Positions 5,638-6,443 of a stretch of DNA of 6,443 bases are shown here, in pieces. Origin of the DNA: an uncultured Sediminicola sp. GTDB taxonomy: Bacteria; Bacteroidota; Bacteroidia; Flavobacteriales; Flavobacteriaceae. Every line of letters begins with the position of its first letter. The stretch's first letter is position 1. The position numbers were made by a program, and so were the translations under genes. The notes under the pieces were generated by a model. The model saw only the letters and a list, made by a program, of their open reading frames with translations, was not told where the DNA came from and ran no database searches. The stretch lies in the NCBI GenBank assembly GCA_938039345.1, contig CALHVB010000062.1:1-6443 (forward strand), written 5' to 3'.

Positions 5638-6443
5638 ATGGCAGACCAAAAGAGACTTTTTTTACTAGATGCATTTGCACTTATTTTTAGAGGATATTAC
5701 GCTTTAATTAAAAATCCAAGAATAAATTCTAAAGGAATGGACACCTCTGCAATAATGGGTTTTACTAATTCTCTTTTTGATGTTATTAAAAGAGAAAAAC
5801 CAGACCACATAGCCGTTTGTTTTGACAAAGGTGGTAGTGCAGAACGCACAGAACTTTTCCCCGAATACAAAGCTAATAGACAAGAAACACCAGAGGCTAT
5901 AAAAATTGCAGTCCCATATATAAAAGAAATACTAAATGCAATGCACATCCCTGTAGTAGAATTACCTGGATGGGAAGCAGATGATATTATTGGAACACTA
6001 GCAAAGCAAGCAGAAAAAGAAGATTACAAAGTTTTTATGGTAACTCCCGATAAAGATTTTGGGCAGTTAGTATCCGACAATATTTTTATGTACAGACCTG
6101 CTCGTATGGGGAATGGTATAGAAATATGGGGAATCCCCGAAATACAGAAGCGTTTTGGAGTACAACGCCCCGAACAGGTTATAGATTATTTAGGAATGAT
6201 GGGAGATGCTAGTGATAACATCCCAGGACTACCAGGAGTAGGAGATAAAACTGCCAAAAAGTTTATAGAACTTTACGATTCAATGGAAGGACTTTTAGCA
6301 AACACCGATCAGCTAAAAGGAAAAATGAAAGAAAAAGTAATTGAAAATGCAGAACTAGGCCTTCTTTCTAAAAAGTTAGCCACTATTGCATTGGATTGCG
6401 ATGTTACATTTAACGCAGACAACTACAAAATGTCTGTTCCTGA
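5638..6443 (+). CDS. polA: DNA polymerase I, N-terminal 5'-nuclease domain (cut by the right edge)
   Basis: The first 268 codons of DNA polymerase I are present and in frame to the window edge. Full bacterial enzymes run to about 900-950 residues, so the exonuclease-like and polymerase domains lie outside. Pol I removes RNA primers and fills gaps in Okazaki-fragment maturation and excision repair. The visible part is the FEN-type 5'-nuclease. It shows RLFLLDA with metal ligand D11, FRGYYAL (17-23), the arch region FDKGGSAERTELFPEYKANR, GWEADD (111-116; E113, D115, D116), TPDKDFG (D138, D140), and the helix-3-turn-helix element GDASDNIPGLPGVGDKTA with D190 and D193. All acidic ligands are intact. 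ATG 5638 follows an in-frame TAG at 5608-5610 and gives the usual short lead-in before the first strand. It is divergent from the metallophosphoesterase gene; the gap holds an inverted repeat but no full promoter match. Confidence 0.97.
   Translation, partial: MADQKRLFLLDAFALIFRGYYALIKNPRINSKGMDTSAIMGFTNSLFDVIKREKPDHIAVCFDKGGSAERTELFPEYKANRQETPEAIKIAVPYIKEILNAMHIPVVELPGWEADDIIGTLAKQAEKEDYKVFMVTPDKDFGQLVSDNIFMYRPARMGNGIEIWGIPEIQKRFGVQRPEQVIDYLGMMGDASDNIPGLPGVGDKTAKKFIELYDSMEGLLANTDQLKGKMKEKVIENAELGLLSKKLATIALDCDVTFNADNYKMSVP

Noticed and set aside
5697..5948. Minus-strand 83-codon open frame inside polA
   Set aside because: It lies entirely opposite the well-conserved 5'-nuclease coding sequence and is explained as a shadow frame.

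Overview
The window looks like chromosomal DNA from a member of the Bacteroidota, most likely the Flavobacteriaceae. It is strongly AT-rich and its genes start after A-rich leaders without clear Shine-Dalgarno sequences. Three minus-strand promoters match the Bacteroidota pattern TTG-N18/19-TAnnTTTG. The DUF2723/GT117 membrane protein and the sequence of the DNA polymerase I N-terminus are also typical of that phylum. I see no mobile element, CRISPR array, phage gene or clear sign of horizontal transfer, and the region reads as conserved core genome.

Layout from left to right. Positions 1-116 hold a strong minus-strand promoter and a GC-rich hairpin followed by a U-rich stretch. They lead off the left edge, either into an unseen gene or making a short RNA. 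A tRNA-Gln(UUG) gene follows on the minus strand (246-317), with its own promoter (336-366) and terminator (193-232). A large plus-strand gene (477-3776) encodes a polytopic GT-C-type glycosyltransferase of family GT117 (DUF2723, TMEM260-like). It converges on a minus-strand thioredoxin-fold gene (3861-4157), and a 19-bp perfect stem between them can terminate transcription in both directions. Further right is a minus-strand membrane-anchored metallophosphoesterase (4248-5480). It is divergent from polA, whose 5'-nuclease domain starts at 5638 and runs off the right edge.

The genes do not form one pathway. They are separate transcription units: tRNA supply, probable envelope glycosylation, a non-redox thioredoxin-like protein, an envelope phosphoesterase and DNA repair/replication. 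No clearly new multi-gene system is present. The points most worth a second look are the thioredoxin-like protein in which both active-site cysteines are serine, the twin-arginine motif placed after three membrane segments in the phosphoesterase, the promoter-plus-hairpin unit at the left edge, and two O-glycosylation sequons at the extreme C-terminus of the glycosyltransferase.
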